Source: DASULK01 sp036381835
GTDB taxonomy: Bacteria; Actinomycetota; Actinomycetes; Mycobacteriales; Micromonosporaceae
Direction of reading: 5' to 3'
NCBI GenBank assembly: GCA_036381835.1
Contig: DASVCA010000018.1
Span: 1 to 18,499 of the forward strand
Length of the DNA stretch: 18,499 bases
Part shown: positions 5,705-12,867 of the stretch, piece by piece
Numbering within the stretch: position 1 is the first letter of the stretch
Layout: each line of letters opens with the position of its first letter
Notes under the pieces: model-generated
Told to the model about the DNA's origin: nothing
Databases searched by the model: none
The model's input: only the letters and a program-made list of their open reading frames with translations
Program-made: the position numbers and the translations under genes

Positions 5705-6976
5705 TCAACCGGTCGGGGTCGCCGCAGGCGTGCCGCCCGGCGCGCCCGCGTTGGCCGCCGCCAGATCCGCCGGCACCGGCAGAGCGCTGCCCTTGATGAA
5801 CTCGGCCCAGGACATGTTCCACGCGGTCCAGCCATTGCCGTTCTCCAGCGGCACCTCGGTGCCGGTGACGGTGACCGGGTCACCCACCTTGGTTCGGTCA
5901 AAGAGCCACTTCGCGTTGGCCGGCGAGACGTTTATGCAGCCATGGGAGACGTTGCGGCGGCCCTGATCGGCGACCGACCACGGGGCGGAGTGGACGAACT
6001 CACCGCCCCAGGTCAGCCGCTGCGCGTAGTCGATCGGGGTGCGGTAGCCCTCGACCGGCCCCAGCTCGGCGTACGTGTCGAAGATCGTGTGCTCCTGCTT
6101 ATCCATGATCACCATGGTGCCGCTGGATGACGGGGTACGAGGCTTGCCGAGGCTGACCGGCATGGTCTTGACCAGTGTGCCGTTGTCGTAGACCGACAGC
6201 TTCTTGGTCGCGTTGTCGACCTTCACTTCCAGCTTGCCGCCGATCGTCGCGGTCGCTCGGCGATCGGTGTCGCCGTAGCGGCCGTTGCTCAGCGGTAGGC
6301 CCTCGAGTGCGATCCGAACGCTTACCGTGGTCCCCGGCTGCCAGTATTCGGGAGCGCGGTAGTACGCCTGGGTGCCGTTGGCCACCCAGTGCCAGGTGCC
6401 CGGCTGAGGCGGGTCCGTGGCGACGAACATCCGTTTCTGCACCGCGGCCCGGTCCTGCTGTGCGATGCCCGGGCGGAACTCGACCGCGACCGGCATCGCC
6501 ACCCCGTACGTGCGCCCGTCGGCCAGGTACAGTCCGGACTCGATCCTGCTGCCGGGTCGGCTCATGGTGGTGAACGTGGTCGTCTTCGTCTCTGTCTGAC
6601 CTGACGGGCCGGTCGCGGTGACGCTCGCGGTGTAGGTCTGCCCGTACTCCAAGGGGCGGTCCGGCACCCAGGAGGTGCCGTCCGGGCGCATGGCGCCGGT
6701 CACCTCGGCCCCGCCGGCTGTGGTCAGTTTCACCTCGCTGACCTGGCCGCCGGTGACCTCGGTGCCGATCTCGGTGCTCACCGGCTGTTTCGTCGCGCCG
6801 CTGGCCGGCGTGACAGCCAGCGTCAACGGCTTGGGCGGCGGTTGGCTGCCGACGGTGCTGGTCGGCGTGGCACCGGCGAATCTCCTGTCCTCCCCGCCGG
6901 TACAGGCTGTGAGCATCAGCGGCAGCGCGATGAGCAGGGCGAACGCCGCTGCCCAGGCCCTCGTGATCTTACCCAT
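5705..6976 (-). CDS. L,D-transpeptidase lipoprotein (Ig-like domains plus YkuD), upstream copy
   Basis: Tandem paralogue of the neighbouring transpeptidase, 423 residues, with the same order of parts. The signal region ends in lipobox LTAC (C25). A Pro/Ser/Thr-rich linker is followed by two Ig-like domains (about 50-245) and a YkuD domain with H329 in EFVHSAPWSVADQG and SHGCIN (345-350, nucleophile C348). The LdtMt2-type cap GNGWTAWNMSWAEF follows, then an alanine/glycine/threonine-rich tail of about 25 residues that the other copy lacks. The frame stays open upstream to 7147, but residues before the ATG at 6976 do not look coding and would bury the signal peptide. The chosen ATG puts the hydrophobic segment at 8-22. 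A GGGG run 6-9 bases upstream is a modest ribosome site. The expected role is 3-3 peptidoglycan cross-linking or anchoring. Confidence 0.92.
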   Translation of the reverse strand: MGKITRAWAAAFALLIALPLMLTACTGGEDRRFAGATPTSTVGSQPPPKPLTLAVTPASGATKQPVSTEIGTEVTGGQVSEVKLTTAGGAEVTGAMRPDGTSWVPDRPLEYGQTYTASVTATGPSGQTETKTTTFTTMSRPGSRIESGLYLADGRTYGVAMPVAVEFRPGIAQQDRAAVQKRMFVATDPPQPGTWHWVANGTQAYYRAPEYWQPGTTVSVRIALEGLPLSNGRYGDTDRRATATIGGKLEVKVDNATKKLSVYDNGTLVKTMPVSLGKPRTPSSSGTMVIMDKQEHTIFDTYAELGPVEGYRTPIDYAQRLTWGGEFVHSAPWSVADQGRRNVSHGCINVSPANAKWLFDRTKVGDPVTVTGTEVPLENGNGWTAWNMSWAEFIKGSALPVPADLAAANAGAPGGTPAATPTG

Positions 6977-7103
6977 TTCAACCCCGATCAGCTTGTACCT
7001 GGGCAAATCATCCAATAGCCGGACCACTGGTATCAGGTCGACGGAGGAACGTCGCCGGATCCGCCCGGATGCCCGCTTCGGCGCGCCGGTAGCGGGTGCC
7101 CGA

Positions 7104-7134
7104 TTGGAAGCGAGCGGCCCGGGCGTGTTACTGT
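7104..7134 (+). promoter_or_regulatory. Candidate promoter of tRNA-Lys
   Basis: TTGGAA (7104-7109) and TACTGT (7129-7134) are separated by 19 bases and would start transcription near 7141, ten bases before the tRNA. The hexamers are reasonable but the spacer is long. Confidence 0.4.
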
Positions 7135-7150
7135 TTTCCCCGTTCAACGG

Positions 7151-7223
7151 GCGCCGCTAGCTCAACTGGCAGAGCAGCGGACTCTTAATCCGCGGGTTCG
7201 GGGTTCGAGTCCCTGGCGGCGCA
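7151..7223 (+). tRNA. tRNA-Lys (anticodon CTT)
   Basis: The full cloverleaf is present. The acceptor stem GCGCCGC (7151-7157) pairs perfectly with GCGGCGC (7216-7222), with discriminator A at 7223. The anticodon stem GCGGA/TCCGC encloses loop CTCTTAA with anticodon CTT (7184-7186), which reads AAG. The T arm is GGGGTTCGAGTCCCT. CCA is not encoded. Its 3' side borders the integrase remnant, so it is a plausible integration target. Confidence 0.97.
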
Positions 7224-7230
7224 CGTCACG

Positions 7231-7272
7231 AAAACCCAGGTCGCAGGCGATCATGCCTGCGACCTGGGTTTT
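7231..7272 (+). terminator. Strong intrinsic terminator of tRNA-Lys
   Basis: An 18-bp perfect stem (AAAACCCAGGTCGCAGGC, 7231-7248, with its complement at 7255-7272) has a six-base loop. The right arm ends in TTTT, giving a classical factor-independent terminator seven bases after the tRNA. It may act in both directions. Confidence 0.85.
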
Positions 7273-7286
7273 CATCGTTGATAGCA

Positions 7287-7307
7287 GTACAGCCACCGGT
7301 ACAGCCA
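7287..7307. repeat. Two tandem GTACAGCCA units, 12-base period, beside the integrase remnant
   Basis: GTACAGCCA occurs at 7287-7295 and again at 7299-7307, between the tRNA-Lys terminator and the end of the integrase remnant. In this position such repeats could be integrase arm-type binding sites. A third copy at 8232-8240 is probably chance. Confidence 0.35.
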
Positions 7308-7315
7308 AGGGGCCT

Positions 7316-7432
7316 TTACCCGGTGCGGTCCGGCCCGAACAGCCGCTCCGCTGCCGAGTCCACCGCCGTGCGTTCGACGTCAATCAGGACATGGGCGTAG
7401 GTGTTCATCGTCAGGCTGATCTGGCTGTGTCC
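7316..7432 (-). pseudogene. Remnant of a tyrosine recombinase (integrase), C-terminal 38 codons only
   Basis: Read on the minus strand, the last 38 codons before a TAA encode GHSQISLTMNTYAHVL followed by a short charged tail ending LFGPDRTG. This is the C-terminal box of phage-type tyrosine recombinases (usual form LGHSSI..T...Y.HV). It retains the final catalytic histidine (in GHS) and the nucleophilic tyrosine (in TYAHV). Upstream of GHS, from 7433 on, the frame turns into unrelated Gly/Pro/Ser codons, and the expected HDLRHT...LG region is absent in all three minus frames. The integrase was therefore cut by a deletion or rearrangement at about 7433. Its position, 93 bases after tRNA-Lys with its 3' end toward the tRNA, is the normal place for the integrase of a tRNA-integrated element. 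Confidence 0.78.
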
Positions 7433-7506
7433 CGGGCCGGGTCGGCTGGACGGTCTACGACTGCCCGACGAGGAGATCCGCTGCGTTCGGCGGCGTTATC
7501 ACTCCA

Positions 7507-8145
7507 TCAGTGGAGAAACCTGAAGACGGTTTCCGTGGGGTCCAGTAGACGCGGTGCGCCGTCAAGCCGATGAACGCCTACAGAGAAGCGCACATCGTCC
7601 GGAGCGTGGAATGCCTCTTCGACGAAGCCGGCATCGTGAAGCCACGCCCGTATGGCTGGCGTAAGGTCGGGCGCTCGCCGCGTCCTGGTCCAGATCACGG
7701 TGGCGCCCTCTGCACAGAGCTGGGGCAGTGCGGCAACCGTTCGCTGTACATCGGCGTCGGAGATGTTGCCGAAGACCCCCACCATGAGCACCAGATCAGC
7801 CGGAACCGCCCCGACGTACGACGAGAGCCGCCCAGCGTCTGCCTTCCTGACCACGAGGTTTGAGAGCCCAGCCTGGCCGGCGGCGGCTCGGGCGGCGGCT
7901 ACATTGCCCGCGTCGTACTCAAGCAGGGTCCCGTGGACCCGATGAACGTCAGGCCGTGAGGCGAGGACACCGATGAGGTCATGGCCCTGCCCCGCGCATG
8001 CGCTCACCACGTTCAACCGCTCCTCGGAACGCTGGTCGAGCCACGAGGCGATGTGCTGCTGCACCAGCCGCAGTCGACGCGACAGCGGGGAATCTTCGTC
8101 GGCGTAGGACTCATGCCACGCCTGCCAGTGAGTCTGGGTGGTCAT
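7507..8145 (-). CDS. SAM-dependent class I methyltransferase of unknown substrate
   Basis: Predicted cytoplasmic Rossmann-fold methyltransferase of 212 residues. Motif I is VVSACAGQGHDLIG (46-59) and the acidic residue ending beta-2 is in LLEYD (74-78). KADAG (101-105) and DLVLMVGVFGNISD (117-130) supply the later SAM and substrate positions. An HGT-like C-terminal part (DLTPAIRAWLHDAGF, 160-174) is typical of a widespread actinobacterial family that lacks an assigned substrate. I start at the ATG at 8145. The frame is open for about 100 further codons upstream but that part looks non-coding, and the family normally begins near a W-x-x-WH segment as here (WQAWH). A GTG three codons earlier is an alternative; the ribosome site is weak for both. 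It is the nearest intact gene to the integrase remnant and may be element cargo. Confidence 0.85.
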   Translation of the reverse strand: MTTQTHWQAWHESYADEDSPLSRRLRLVQQHIASWLDQRSEERLNVVSACAGQGHDLIGVLASRPDVHRVHGTLLEYDAGNVAAARAAAGQAGLSNLVVRKADAGRLSSYVGAVPADLVLMVGVFGNISDADVQRTVAALPQLCAEGATVIWTRTRRAPDLTPAIRAWLHDAGFVEEAFHAPDDVRFSVGVHRLDGAPRLLDPTETVFRFLH

Positions 8146-8491
8146 TTGGCTCACTTTGCCAGAGCAAGGTCGGCACCGACGCCCCGTTGCCGACCAGTGG
8201 GAGGGATGAAGTGCGTGGGTGTACGCCATCCGTACAGCCAAGCCCGCCGACGGCGATGGCTGGCCTAACCGGCTGGGTTTCCTCGCTGAACGCCGACGGC
8301 CTGAACTACCTGCCCACCGTTGCTGTAGAGGAGCGCGTGGCGGCGGGCAGGCCCGGTCCTTCAGTGGTGACGAGTAGGCACGAGCCGCCCGACCAACGGC
8401 AGGCAAACCGGTCACTACGGCCCGAAGATCACGCTCTTGCAAACTGAAGATGCCCTCCAGCGTCTACAACATGCGGTGCGTCGCAGGCCAG
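8146..8491. other. 346-bp stretch with no supported gene
   Basis: It lies between the methyltransferase start and the end of the DUF4259 gene. Open frames exist on both strands but none has a ribosome site, a recognisable motif or convincing codon use. It should hold the methyltransferase promoter, but no clear -10/-35 pair was found. No long inverted repeat was seen. It may be decayed DNA of the accessory segment. Confidence 0.5.
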
Positions 8492-8932
8492 CTAGAGCAG
8501 CTCGATTTGACCGGGCAGTTCAGACGGGTCGGACAGCACTGCACGGAGCTTGTTGATCTGCGGGAACTCACTGACTCCGGCCTCGTCCCATAGGCTCCGC
8601 CATTCCGAGTTGTCGCTGAGGACCCGGTCAAGCGCCTCGACGGCCAGCTGTGGCAGATCGTCGTCCAAGTCAAGGGATCCGCCCGAAAGCAGGAAGGCCG
8701 GTGCGTACGGTGAGGTTATCGGCTCTCCGCCGGGCAGCTGAGACGCCACGATCGCAACTGCGGCGATAGCCGCGGCGGCATCGTCATAGTCGAGGTATTC
8801 CGTGTTGCGGACTGCCGATGTCAGGGCATCACGAACCATCGCCGTTCGCGCAGCTGGATCGGCATCGTTGAGGTCGTCGCACCAGTCGGCGGCGCTGTCG
8901 TTGTCAAACGGGTCGTCACCCCAGGTGCCCAT
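8492..8932 (-). CDS. DUF4259 domain-containing protein
   Basis: A 146-residue acidic protein that begins MGTWGDDPFDNDSAADWCDD. The GTWG..PFDND.AADW start is the signature of the DUF4259 family, whose function is unknown. The remainder alternates helical segments (DDAAAAIAAVAIVASQ, 50-65) with an LPQLAVEALDRVL segment (93-105) typical of the family. The ATG at 8932 is fixed by GAGGAG just upstream and by the family's characteristic N-terminus, although the frame stays open to 9259. Base composition is visibly lower in G+C (about 60% in a 60-base sample) than the flanking core genes. There is no close operon partner: a 346-bp gap follows and 323 bp precede it. Confidence 0.87.
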   Translation of the reverse strand: MGTWGDDPFDNDSAADWCDDLNDADPAARTAMVRDALTSAVRNTEYLDYDDAAAAIAAVAIVASQLPGGEPITSPYAPAFLLSGGSLDLDDDLPQLAVEALDRVLSDNSEWRSLWDEAGVSEFPQINKLRAVLSDPSELPGQIELL

Positions 8933-9255
8933 GTGCTCCTCAACATTCGCAGTCAGCGGATTATGATGAATCTTCCTCATCAGGCACTTACGCACCTGAC
9001 CGTCATGCTGTCGGCGGCGCCATTCCCGTAGCTCAATCCCGACCAGATCATTCGTCCCACCCCACATAGTAAGTTGCGGACCATGGAGCGCCATCGTCAT
9101 GGTCCGGGGTACGCGGTGAAAATCTGTCGGGTGGTGGATGAGCTTCGAAACCTTCGCCCGGAAGGTGCGTGACCCGACCCTGCCGCCGGTGCAGCCGCCG
9201 CATGTGCGTGGTGCCGTCGCCGAGACGACGTGGATGGGTTTGGGGCTCTGCGTCC
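8933..9255. other. 323-bp stretch with no supported gene; possible promoter of the DUF4259 gene
   Basis: This separates the DUF4259 start from the end of the GT1 gene. On the minus strand CATAAT (8965-8960) could be a -10 box about 28 bases before the DUF4259 ATG, but no matching -35 was found. Short plus-strand frames from 9083 and 9138 lack ribosome sites and recognisable motifs and were not called. Confidence 0.4.
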
Positions 9256-10461
9256 TCAACGAGCAAGGCTCGGCAGCGGTTCGAGTTCAGTCAGTGCGGG
9301 CAGCGCGTCCAACCGTAGGCCGTCCAGGCTCTCGCGGTAGGTGTCGTCGGTCAGGAGCCGGTCGACGGCGCCGGCGATGGCCTCTATGTAGTTCCTGTCG
9401 AGGAACTGGCGGGGACTCGTTCGGTCGACCTGTGCCCCGGCGTTCAGGTTCACGCCCACGCCCAGCTGTTCGACTCTCTCGGCGACCGACGGCTGGTCAC
9501 CGAAGAACGGCGTCACGACCATCGGCACCCTGCTCAGCAATGCCTCGTGGAAACTGTTGCTACCGCCGTGGGTGACGAACACATCGGCCTTGCTCAGCGC
9601 CCACTGCTGATCGACGTACTCGGGTACCGACCAGTTCGGTGGGTAGCTCGGCAACACGGTCCTGCCCAGGGTAGGGAAGACGACCTCCGCATAGCCGGGC
9701 TGCCACAGTTCCGCCAGCGCCGACACGCACTTGCGGACACCCTCCCGAGTGATCGGATCTCCGTGCCACAGGTTGTCCATGACCTCCGTTCCGAAGGATA
9801 GGTAGATCAGTGGCTTTCCCAAGCGTCGTGCCGGGCGGGAGTGACCGTCGGACAGGTAGCCGGTGAACCGGTACCGGGCCGCCTTCCGACCGGTCAGGAA
9901 GTTCGCCGGTGTCACCGCGGGGTACGACCACAGCAGATTCAGCTCCGCCGGGATGTGCAGGCTGTTCGAGATCACCTCGACTTCGTATCGTGGAACGCCG
10001 ATTCCGTATCTGTGCTCGATGGCGTTGATCGCTCGGCGGTTGGTCGGCGACGACAGGCAGGCATCCAGGTAGTCGCGGTCGGTCAGGGGGCCCATGAAGC
10101 CCGGTATGGAACTCCAGCACGGTACCCCGGTACACCGAGCGGTGAAGTGGCCCTCTACGGCGCAGAAATCGTAGATGATCAGATCGGGGTCGAAATCCCG
10201 AGCGGCTGCGATACATTCGTCCAACAGCTCGTAGACCCGGTGGAAGACCCGAGAGGCCGGGGTGTTCAGAAACCTCTGCGCACCGTTCAGCGTGACCGTC
10301 AGATCAGCCAGGTCTCCGAGGTCCGGAGCCGAGTGATGCCGATCGACGAGGACCAGCCGAAACAGGTGCTCGGTCCGGTACGTCCGGATCAGCCTCTTGA
10401 GAATATTTAAATGTCCCTGGTTCGGAATCGTGAAGATCAGTATTTTCTCTCGACCCGGCAT
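9256..10461 (-). CDS. GT1-family glycosyltransferase (UDP-sugar dependent, macrolide-glycosyltransferase-like)
   Basis: Cytoplasmic GT-B-fold enzyme of 401 residues. The N-terminal domain begins with a beta strand and FTIPNQGHLN (10-19), where H17 aligns with the usual catalytic histidine. The C-terminal domain has IYLSFGTE (219-226) and the donor-binding signature HGGSNSFHEALLSRVPMVV (298-316), followed by PFFGDQ (318-323), whose terminal D/Q contacts the sugar. This is the UDP-glycosyltransferase/MGT family that glycosylates small lipophilic acceptors. The ATG at 10461 has GGGAGG six bases upstream, so the much longer open frame reaching 11811 is not the gene; that extension is antisense to the GH3 gene. 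It is divergent from the GH3 gene with 114 bp between starts, suggesting linked roles. The acceptor is unknown. Confidence 0.9.
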   Translation of the reverse strand: MPGREKILIFTIPNQGHLNILKRLIRTYRTEHLFRLVLVDRHHSAPDLGDLADLTVTLNGAQRFLNTPASRVFHRVYELLDECIAAARDFDPDLIIYDFCAVEGHFTARCTGVPCWSSIPGFMGPLTDRDYLDACLSSPTNRRAINAIEHRYGIGVPRYEVEVISNSLHIPAELNLLWSYPAVTPANFLTGRKAARYRFTGYLSDGHSRPARRLGKPLIYLSFGTEVMDNLWHGDPITREGVRKCVSALAELWQPGYAEVVFPTLGRTVLPSYPPNWSVPEYVDQQWALSKADVFVTHGGSNSFHEALLSRVPMVVTPFFGDQPSVAERVEQLGVGVNLNAGAQVDRTSPRQFLDRNYIEAIAGAVDRLLTDDTYRESLDGLRLDALPALTELEPLPSLAR

Positions 10462-10575
10462 CTGGGGCCTCCCGCCGCAAATTCTGTCGACAGGTACCCC
10501 GATTCTGGTCGCTGTAACCGCTCCGTTCCGGAAACCTATCCGATGCGACCCGTCGCCGGCGTTACCGTGAACCCG

Positions 10576-12345
10576 ATGAACGGCTCTTCGCCGCCCTACC
10601 GGGACGCTCGCCTGCCCGTGGCTCATCGCATCCGGGACCTCGCTGATCGAATGACGCTGATAGAGAAGGCCGGACTGCTGTTCCACAGCATGATCGGTAT
10701 CGGCTCGGATGGCACCCTGGCGGACGCGGACCCCGATGCCGGATTGCTGTCGGCTCGCGACATGGTGGTGCGCCGTGGGATGAGCCACTTCAACCTGGTG
10801 GGTTCCGCGCGACCGGGCGAGCTCGCGCAGTGGCACAACCGGCTGCAGGATCTCGCCGCGTCGACTCGCTTGGGCATTCCGGTGACCGTGTCCAGCGATC
10901 CCCGGCATTCCTCGTCGGATAACCCGATCACCGCGGCACTGTCCGGGGCGTTCTCTGTCTGGCCCGAACCGTTGGGACTGGCCGCGACGCGCGACCCTGC
11001 GCTGATCGAGAGATACGCCGACGTGGTCCGGCAGGAGTACCTGGCGGTGGGTATCCGGTTGGCCCTGCATCCCCAGGCCGACCTCGCTACCGACCCTCGA
11101 TGGCCGCGTAGTTTCGGCACCTTCGGGGAGCATCCGGGGCTGGTCGCGGATCTGGTGCGTGCCTACGTGCGCGGGCTGCAGGGTCCGACGCTCGACTCGC
11201 GCAGCGTCGCGGCCATGACCAAACACTTCCCCGGCGGCGGGCCCGCGTGTCGCGGGGAGGACCCGCACTTCCCGTACGGCCGGGACCAGTGTTACCCGGG
11301 CGGCCGGTTCGCCGACCACCTCGCACCGTTCATCGCGGCCATCGAGGCCGGTAGCTGTCAGCTCATGCTGGGGTACGGGGTTCCGCGCGACGTCGGCTAC
11401 GAGGAGGTCGGGTTCGGGTTCAATCAGGACGTCGTGACCGGGCTGCTCCGGCGGCGCCTCGGCTTCACCGGGGTCGTCTGCACCGACTGGGGTGTGCTCA
11501 GCGGAGCCGCCTACCGGGGCCAGCGAAGACCTGCTCGGGCCTGGGGGGTGGAGCGGCTGTCCGTGGCCGAACGGCTTCGGAAGGCCGTCGACGCCGGAGT
11601 CGACCAGTTCGGCGGCGAGGCGTGCCCCGAGGTGGTCGTGGACCTGGTTAGGCGTGGTCACATCAGTATGGAGCGGTTGGACGCGTCGGTGCGGCGGGTG
11701 CTGCGGGACAAGTTCGTCCTCGGACTGTTCGACCGCCGGCACGTCGATCCGGACGACGCCGAGCGGACCGTCGGCTGCGCGCGGTTCCAAGCGGAGGGCA
11801 CGGCCGCGCAACGGGCCTGCGTGACATTGCTCAAGAACGCCGGTCCGGCCTCACCGGCTCACCTACCGCTACGCGGCGGGCTGCGGGTGTATCCCGACGG
11901 TGTCGCCCCGGACCTCGTCGCGCGTCACTGGGTGGTCGTGGACCGTCCCGGGGACGCCGACGTGGCGCTTCTTCGCTTGCAGGCCCCGTACGAACACCGT
12001 CCCGGCGAGTTCGAGGCGTTCTTTCACGCCGGATCGCTGGAGTTCGCGCCGGAAGAACTCGCCCGAGTGCTGGCGATCGCCGACACAGTGCCGACTGTGG
12101 TGGACGTGTATCTCGACCGCCCTGCGGTGATGCCGCGGCTCGTCGCGCATGCCGACGCCGTCGTGGCCACCTTCGGTGTCTGCGACGCCGCAGTGCTGGA
12201 TGTGCTCAGTGGCCGCTTCGCTCCACGAGGTCGGCTGCCGTTCGACCTGCCACGCTCTACCGCCGCCGTCCGGAGCAGCCGTCCCGACGTCCCCTTCGAT
12301 ACGGCGGACCCGCTCTACCGGTACGGACACGGACTGAGCTACTAG
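10576..12345 (+). CDS. Glycoside hydrolase family 3 (beta-glucosidase-like)
   Basis: Probable exo-acting beta-glycosidase of 589 residues. The GH3 N-terminal barrel starts at YRDARLPVAHRIRDLADRMT. KHFPGGG (216-222) is the conserved substrate-site lysine-histidine motif. GFTGVVCTDWG (296-306) carries the nucleophile aspartate D304. The second domain follows, ending in LYRYGHGLSY, the standard GH3 terminus. No signal peptide or membrane segment is visible, so it appears cytoplasmic. Start choice is uncertain. The ATG at 10576 puts seven residues before the domain and has TACCGT seven bases upstream, consistent with leaderless transcription. ATGs at 10543 and 10411 would lengthen it, but 10411 would run into the divergent GT gene. 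It converges on the small membrane-protein gene with 19 bases between stops. Confidence 0.9.
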   Translation: MNGSSPPYRDARLPVAHRIRDLADRMTLIEKAGLLFHSMIGIGSDGTLADADPDAGLLSARDMVVRRGMSHFNLVGSARPGELAQWHNRLQDLAASTRLGIPVTVSSDPRHSSSDNPITAALSGAFSVWPEPLGLAATRDPALIERYADVVRQEYLAVGIRLALHPQADLATDPRWPRSFGTFGEHPGLVADLVRAYVRGLQGPTLDSRSVAAMTKHFPGGGPACRGEDPHFPYGRDQCYPGGRFADHLAPFIAAIEAGSCQLMLGYGVPRDVGYEEVGFGFNQDVVTGLLRRRLGFTGVVCTDWGVLSGAAYRGQRRPARAWGVERLSVAERLRKAVDAGVDQFGGEACPEVVVDLVRRGHISMERLDASVRRVLRDKFVLGLFDRRHVDPDDAERTVGCARFQAEGTAAQRACVTLLKNAGPASPAHLPLRGGLRVYPDGVAPDLVARHWVVVDRPGDADVALLRLQAPYEHRPGEFEAFFHAGSLEFAPEELARVLAIADTVPTVVDVYLDRPAVMPRLVAHADAVVATFGVCDAAVLDVLSGRFAPRGRLPFDLPRSTAAVRSSRPDVPFDTADPLYRYGHGLSY

Positions 12346-12364
12346 CCGGCCTGCGATCGGCGGA

Positions 12365-12817
12365 TCACGCCGGAGCCAGCGCGCGAAGCGTCGCCGCGGT
12401 GACCGCGCCGTACGCGATGTGCGGGACGATGTCCGTCGCCCAGTCGGCGGCGCTCCACCGCCGGGGGTCGGTCACCCCCAGCAAGGTCATCGGGGCATCG
12501 CTCGCCAGCATCGCCAAGACGGCGAGGGATCCGGTGGCCAGCGGGCGGCCGAGGTGCCGGGGCGCGATAGCCGCGTAGAGCGCTGCGGCACCCAGCCCGG
12601 CCGCGTAACCCAGTAGCGGTCCAAGGCCGGACCGGCGGTTCGCCGCCGCCTGTTCGCTGCCGAGGTTCAGGTGCAGCCGGTCTGCCAGGCGGCCCGCACT
12701 CTGCTCGGGGGTCTGACTGGGCGGTCGAGCACGGTAGACCATGTCCAGGTAGGTGACGATGTTGAGCGCGGTCGAGCCGGCCGCCCCCGCCAACAGACCT
12801 TGCCAGATGCGATGCAT
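12365..12817 (-). CDS. Conserved hypothetical actinobacterial membrane protein
   Basis: A 150-residue protein with four hydrophobic stretches (about 5-27, 64-85, 93-114 and 127-147). A TYLDMVYRARPPSQTPE segment (22-38) follows the first stretch and resembles a motif I associate with small actinobacterial membrane proteins of unknown function. No enzyme motif or cysteine is visible. It lies 50 bases after the GH15 gene on the same strand and could be the last gene of the DUF427-GH15 operon. The ATG at 12817 lacks a clear ribosome site. TAGTCC six bases upstream is a near-miss for a leaderless -10 box, so it may have its own transcript. The function is not recognisable. Confidence 0.75.
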   Translation of the reverse strand: MHRIWQGLLAGAAGSTALNIVTYLDMVYRARPPSQTPEQSAGRLADRLHLNLGSEQAAANRRSGLGPLLGYAAGLGAAALYAAIAPRHLGRPLATGSLAVLAMLASDAPMTLLGVTDPRRWSAADWATDIVPHIAYGAVTAATLRALAPA

Positions 12818-12867
12818 GACCGCGGACTACCCGCACCATCGGGCGGGTAACGCTCGGCCCCGCCGGG

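Noticed and set aside
7443..7523. Plus-strand 26-codon fragment at the integrase break (DGLRLPDEEIRCVRRRYHS)
   Set aside because: It looks vaguely like the end of a real protein, but it has no start, overlaps the methyltransferase 3' end and could not be matched to a family.
8232..8242. Third copy of GTACAGCCAAG as the far attachment site of the element
   Set aside because: An 11-base match is well within chance for this window, and it does not match the tRNA-Lys 3' end, which an att duplicate should.
9276..9290. GGTTCGAGTTC stretch as a duplicated tRNA 3' end
   Set aside because: It matches only the generic T-loop core, lies inside the GT1 coding sequence and lacks the acceptor-stem bases of tRNA-Lys.
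9138..9575. Plus-strand open frame beginning in the 323-bp gap
   Set aside because: No ribosome site and no recognisable domain, and its second half is antisense to the end of the GT1 gene.
10484..10493. CTGTCGACAG palindrome between the GT1 and GH3 genes as an operator
   Set aside because: A single 10-bp palindrome is expected by chance many times in a window of this size; no second copy or LacI-type consensus supports it.
10462..11811. Minus-strand frame continuous with the GT1 gene that would make an 851-residue protein
   Set aside because: It is antisense to the GH3 catalytic domain, has no family motifs, and the GT1 gene has a strong ribosome site and normal N-terminus at 10461.
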